A stretch of DNA of 8,291 nt from an uncultured Eubacteriales bacterium (GTDB lineage: Bacteria; Bacillota; Clostridia; Christensenellales; Borkfalkiaceae): the NCBI GenBank assembly GCA_902767455.1, contig CACXHH010000188.1, forward strand, positions 1 through 8,291, in the 5' to 3' direction. This document shows, piece after piece, positions 4,602-8,291 of this stretch (positions are counted from its first letter, which is position 1; each line of letters opens with the position of its first letter). Position numbers and translations under genes: made by a program. The notes under the pieces are model-generated. The model saw only the letters and a program-made list of their open reading frames with translations. It was not told the DNA's origin and did no database searches.

Positions 4602-7589
4602 TTATTCGGCGTATTTATCGCCCTTTTGCTTACGGAAAGTAAAGAACAGCCAGATACCTATGCCCGCCGCGGTCAGAACGTCGAGAGCGACCAATATCCA
4701 TACCCAGTGAGCGGTCGGCAAGACGACAGCCTTTCCGACGATCTCCGCCGTGGGAAGCCCTTCGATCGGGTCTTTAAGGTACTCGCTTTGCAAGTAAACG
4801 GTATTGCAGTAAGTATACAGCACGTCCTTCGTCGCCTTTCTTGCGAGCGTGACCATAGTCGCGGAGTTTTTGTCGTTTATCGTGCCTATCGTATCCGTCC
4901 TAAGGCCGTTGAGCCACAAGTCGTTGCCCGCGCACAAGCCCTGATTGATGTCCATAATCGGCATCTGCGGTTCGAGCGCGTAATCGGTAAGCACGCTGCC
5001 GTTAAAGCCCCATTCATTCCTTAAAACGCCCGTGAGCAGAGAATAATTTCCGCCCGCCCAGGTTGCGCCCACTCTGCTGAACGCAGACATCATGGCGTTG
5101 GCTTTGCCCTCTTTGACGATTATCTCAAAACCTCCGAGATATATTTCACGCAACGCCTGTTCGTTGAGCCAGGTGTAAAGACCTTCGCGGTGGTTTTCTG
5201 TTTCGTTGACGGCGAAGTGTTTGAGATAGCAGTATAAGCCGTTATCCGTCGCGCCCCTTACCGTTTCGGCGCAGATCTTGCCCGAGAGCAGGGGGTCTTC
5301 GGAATAATACTCGAAGTTTCTTCCGTCGAACGGCGAGCGGTGAATGTTAGCCGCGGGCGCGTACCAACCGGCGACGCTCGTTGCGTACGCTTCGTAGCCT
5401 ATCGCCATACCGAATTTGAAGGAAAGATCGATGTTCCAACTCTGAGCGATGACTGTCGAGACGGGGAAGGACGTCCAGAACGTGGCGGCGGCGCCGCTCG
5501 AATTGACTTCCTGATTGAGCCCCGACGGGCCGTCGAGATCCATGTGTTCGGGCTTGCCTATCGAGGGTATAGCCTTAGTTCTGAAACCTCCGCCCTGAAC
5601 GACGCCGTACAATTCGTCGACCGTTATCTGATTAAGAAGGTCATCCCACAGCGGGTCGTCGTAATCGCCGCCAAGCGTGAGAATGAGGTCGAGGTTGAGT
5701 TCATTTTCGCTGTCATAAAGCCTGAGGTCGCCCGATTTTCCCTGAACGGGCATTTGGCTGTAAGTAACGTTTGCAAGCCAACCGTTTGCGGGCATATTCG
5801 CCGCTTTTGTTCTTGCGAGTCTCGGCGTGGGGAAGGAACCGGAAAAGTCAGAGCGGGTCATATAGGTAATACCCTCGCCCGTATCGCTTCCGTCGATAGC
5901 GACGTCGCCTGCGACAACCCCGTCGCCCGTAAAGCGGTTATAAACCGTTTCGCCGTCTATCTCGACCGCACTACCCAAAGAATATACAATAGGTTGACCG
6001 ACCACGTCGTGACTGTTTTTGCGAAGCGTAATTTCATAGTTTCCGCTCTCTAAAACGTAACCGCCGTCATCGCCGACGGCGCCGCTCGCGTTATAGGTGT
6101 CGTAAGACTTCATATCGCTTGCCTTGAAGGTAAGAGTTATCGTCTCGGATTCGCCCGCGAGAAGAAAATCCGTTTTCGCAAACGCGACGAGGTTGACGGA
6201 GGACTTTTCGATCGTCCCTTTGTACGGCGGGTTATAATAGAGTTCGACGACGTCTTTGCCGCCGACCGTGCCGATATTGGTAACTTTAACTTTTACGTTT
6301 ATCTGCGAGTTTGCGGTGATCGCACCCGCCGCGGGGGAAACGCTTAAAACCTCCCAGGAAAAGTCGGTATAGGATAGCCCGTAACCGAACGGATACTGCA
6401 CGACGTCCTCGTATTTTTCAACGTTCCACTTGTTTTTCGCAAACTGACTTGACCAGAAGCCCTCGCTATCCGCCGTCTCGTACCACTTGTAGCCGACGTA
6501 GATACCTTCGGCGTAATCGATATAATAGTTATCTTTCGTGTTGGTGTAAAGCCTTTCGCCGCCCGTCTCGCCGTTTACTTCGCGGCAATCGGGTGCGTTG
6601 GCGTAAGTCGCGGCGGTGGACAGGTCATAGGCGTAAGCGTCGACGGTCTTACCCGACGGGTTTACCTCGCCCGTTAAAACCCGAGCGATGGCTATCGCGC
6701 CCGACTGACCCGAACCGCTGACGGAAATCGCCGCGTCGACGTTGTAATCTTCAAGGAAGGAAAGGTCCATTACGTTGCACGCGTTGACGACGACTATCAC
6801 CTTGCCGAAGTTTTCTCTGACAAGCCTTAGCATGTCCTCTTCCTCGGTGGAAATTTCAAGGTATGTACGCGTCCTGTCGGTCGGTTGAGCCGAGTCGTAT
6901 TTGACCTGAATGCGCGGAATATCCTGAGCCTCGCCGCCCTCGCGGGAAATGACCACTATCGCCGTATCGGAAAAGGCTTTCGCACCGTCTATATACGGAC
7001 GAACGCGGTCGACGTTCGGTTCGATAAGGTTGAAAAACGGATAAGCCGCATTCCAATAGTCGCCCGCGTCCCTGGTCTTTTTGTAACTTTCGTACATTTC
7101 AATGAGCGGGTGATAGTATAAAAACTCGCCTTCGACTTCGGGGAGCAACACGCTTCCGTCGGAATCTACGATTGCGGGTTGACCTTCGAGCGCGCTCAAA
7201 AACGTAACGAGTTTACCCGCGCCGCGCTCGGCGGAACCGCCTGAGCCCGCGCCCGAAGTTATAAATCCGCCGTCCGTCGCGCCCCAGCCGAAAACGGCGA
7301 CTTTGTGCTTATAGTCGACCTTTTCTTCTTCTTTTAACGGGAGCGCGTCGTTTTCATTTCTTAATAGGACTATACCTTCGCTCTCTATCTCGATGCAGGT
7401 GTCGTTGCCGACCTCGGCGTCGAGGCTCGAGAAATCGTTGCCAAACCCGTAAAGATAAATGGTTATTATCTCGCTGAAATATGAAGCGACGGCGTTTGCG
7501 GCGATGACCACCGCAAGAATTAAGACCATTGCGCAAACGCGTATTATCTTAGCCTTTTTTGAAAGGATTTTTATCGTTTTGCTTTTCAT
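4602..7589 (-). CDS. Membrane-anchored glycoside hydrolase family 3 enzyme with permuted domain order
   Basis: The 995-residue protein probably removes terminal beta-linked sugars (beta-glucosidase or xylosidase type) at the outer face of the membrane. A basic N-terminus and hydrophobic segment (about 18-36) come first. The usual C-terminal alpha/beta sandwich domain follows (about 60-400: IVLLRNENDALPL at 73-85; SREGGEAQD at 215-223, with E220 the likely acid/base). Then comes a fibronectin III-like domain (about 430-525: VVELYYNPP). Only after a linker does the TIM barrel normally found first appear (about 640-930: LDGPSG 685-690, GRNFEYYSEDP 756-766, KHFAVNE 790-796, ALREIYLGGFE 812-822, and VLTDY 866-870, where D869 is the predicted nucleophile). 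A second hydrophobic segment (about 961-984) is followed by RKQKGDK. Swapped order is known for Ruminococcus albus and Butyrivibrio beta-glucosidases. Both ends may be cytosolic, tethering the enzyme twice; signal cleavage after AANAVA is an alternative. The start lies 6 bp after the upstream stop with a poor ribosome site, suggesting coupled translation. Confidence 0.93.
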   Translation of the reverse strand: MKSKTIKILSKKAKIIRVCAMVLILAVVIAANAVASYFSEIITIYLYGFGNDFSSLDAEVGNDTCIEIESEGIVLLRNENDALPLKEEEKVDYKHKVAVFGWGATDGGFITSGAGSGGSAERGAGKLVTFLSALEGQPAIVDSDGSVLLPEVEGEFLYYHPLIEMYESYKKTRDAGDYWNAAYPFFNLIEPNVDRVRPYIDGAKAFSDTAIVVISREGGEAQDIPRIQVKYDSAQPTDRTRTYLEISTEEEDMLRLVRENFGKVIVVVNACNVMDLSFLEDYNVDAAISVSGSGQSGAIAIARVLTGEVNPSGKTVDAYAYDLSTAATYANAPDCREVNGETGGERLYTNTKDNYYIDYAEGIYVGYKWYETADSEGFWSSQFAKNKWNVEKYEDVVQYPFGYGLSYTDFSWEVLSVSPAAGAITANSQINVKVKVTNIGTVGGKDVVELYYNPPYKGTIEKSSVNLVAFAKTDFLLAGESETITLTFKASDMKSYDTYNASGAVGDDGGYVLESGNYEITLRKNSHDVVGQPIVYSLGSAVEIDGETVYNRFTGDGVVAGDVAIDGSDTGEGITYMTRSDFSGSFPTPRLARTKAANMPANGWLANVTYSQMPVQGKSGDLRLYDSENELNLDLILTLGGDYDDPLWDDLLNQITVDELYGVVQGGGFRTKAIPSIGKPEHMDLDGPSGLNQEVNSSGAAATFWTSFPVSTVIAQSWNIDLSFKFGMAIGYEAYATSVAGWYAPAANIHRSPFDGRNFEYYSEDPLLSGKICAETVRGATDNGLYCYLKHFAVNETENHREGLYTWLNEQALREIYLGGFEIIVKEGKANAMMSAFSRVGATWAGGNYSLLTGVLRNEWGFNGSVLTDYALEPQMPIMDINQGLCAGNDLWLNGLRTDTIGTINDKNSATMVTLARKATKDVLYTYCNTVYLQSEYLKDPIEGLPTAEIVGKAVVLPTAHWVWILVALDVLTAAGIGIWLFFTFRKQKGDKYAE

Positions 7590-7595
7590 CTGAGT

Positions 7596-8291
7596 TTACT
7601 CGGCGTCGGAAGCCTGAACTGACTTACTGAAGGTAAATTGACTGAGTGTAACGTTTCCGCTGTGCGTATCGCCGTTGTCGGTTGCCGAATCAATAAATAT
7701 AATAAGATTGTTCACCGCGCCTTTTGCGGTGCTTTCGTCGTATATAACGGTCAGAACGACTTCCTCGCCCGCCGCTACGGTGACAAACGAACCGCCCCAG
7801 GTCGTGTCGGTGTAAACGCCGTGGTCGACCTCGCTGTTCACCCAGGCGTTGGTGTTGATCGCGGCGGTATTGCCGACCTGAGTCGTGCCCTGAACGTCAA
7901 AACGCAGTCTGACTGCGGCTTCGCCGTTGTTTCTGATAGTTACCGTGAAGGTGTCACTGCCGCTCGCGACCGTTCCTATATAAGCCGAGATTGTCTTATA
8001 CGACTGACCGCCGACTTCGGAATAGGTTACCGTAACAGACTTTGCCGCCTCGCCGGAAGGCGTGACGGTGTATATTTCCGTCGAACCGAACGAAAGAGCG
8101 ACCGTATTGTCAACGGGCTGTTCGGGTTGTTTGGGTTGTTCAGCCTGTTCGACTTTTGCGAACGCGCACTCGGAAAGGGTAATGCTGCCCGTGTGGGTGC
8201 CTTCGTCGTCGTACTTGCTCGAATCGAAGTAGAACATAAGCGTTTTAACTATTCTCGCGTTGTCAAAGTAGACGGTCGCCGTAACGGTTGC
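7596..8291 (-). CDS. C-terminal part of a multi-module carbohydrate-binding-like protein (5' end beyond right edge)
   Basis: The frame is open to the window edge, giving 231 C-terminal residues. The ATG at 8237-8235 is internal, since coding continues upstream (ATVTATVYFDNARIVKTL). The fragment holds the end of one beta-sandwich module, an E/P/Q-rich linker (about 47-60) and a second complete module (about 62-225). Module ends are alike: LMFYFDSSKYDDEGTHTGSITLSECAFAK against LIIFIDSATDNGDTHSGNVTLSQFTFSK when split at the shared THxGxxTLS motif. The second also has VYTDTTWGGSFVTVAAGEEVVLTV. The all-beta, Thr/Ser/Asn-rich make-up and the place next to GH3 suggest a carbohydrate-binding role outside the cell, but I cannot name the family. 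It ends in QASDAE with no membrane anchor or sorting tail, so anchoring, if any, lies upstream. The 6-bp gap to GH3 implies one operon. It could be the C-terminus of a larger glycosidase. Confidence 0.72.
   Translation of the reverse strand, partial: ATVTATVYFDNARIVKTLMFYFDSSKYDDEGTHTGSITLSECAFAKVEQAEQPKQPEQPVDNTVALSFGSTEIYTVTPSGEAAKSVTVTYSEVGGQSYKTISAYIGTVASGSDTFTVTIRNNGEAAVRLRFDVQGTTQVGNTAAINTNAWVNSEVDHGVYTDTTWGGSFVTVAAGEEVVLTVIYDESTAKGAVNNLIIFIDSATDNGDTHSGNVTLSQFTFSKSVQASDAE

Noticed and set aside
5340..6053. A 237-codon open frame on the plus strand
   Set aside because: It lies wholly antisense within the GH3 gene, whose motifs are clear; the higher GC of this block produces long shadow frames.
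1..8291. CRISPR array, insertion sequence transposase, phage or defence genes
   Set aside because: No regularly spaced repeats and no transposase, integrase, nuclease or phage-like reading frame were found on either strand.

Overview
The window looks like chromosomal DNA of an uncultured gut-type member of the Bacillota (Clostridia). The evidence is a classic sigma-A promoter and AAGGAGA ribosome binding site in front of the regulator gene, several hairpin-plus-U-run terminators, and a set of plant or host glycan-degrading proteins. A permuted GH3 architecture of the kind known from rumen Clostridia (Ruminococcus albus, Butyrivibrio) points the same way. The lineage is an inference; no marker gene is present.

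Left part (1-2251): a divergent sugar-utilisation pair. On the minus strand, cut by the left edge, is the N-terminal 356 residues of a cytoplasmic glycoside hydrolase family 2 enzyme (beta-galactosidase type). On the plus strand is a 316-residue ArsR-type winged-helix regulator with a large beta-rich C-terminal domain. Their 231-bp intergenic region holds back-to-back promoters and a nested dyad whose outer arms lie at both -35 boxes. This suggests one operator controlling both genes.

Middle (2252-3029): about 780 bp without an intact gene. It contains a plus-strand structured element (2438-2750) with competing helices and two terminators, a perfect 18-bp palindrome, a strong minus-strand terminator, and an orphan C-terminal membrane-anchor tail (SGGCGG, hydrophobic stretch, KRKTK) with no start codon. 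The tail is probably the remnant of a deleted surface protein gene.

Right part (3030-8291): minus-strand genes of visibly higher GC. Reading from the right edge these are a secreted-type protein ending in a duplicated beta-sandwich module (5' end outside the window), then 6 bp later a 995-residue GH3 glycosidase with permuted domain order and a membrane segment at each end. A roughly 300-bp regulatory gap follows, with two promoters and a terminator-like hairpin, and then a membrane family 2 glycosyltransferase with processive-type motifs. The first two probably form an operon for surface glycan binding and hydrolysis. The glycosyltransferase makes rather than breaks polysaccharide and seems to be a separate unit.
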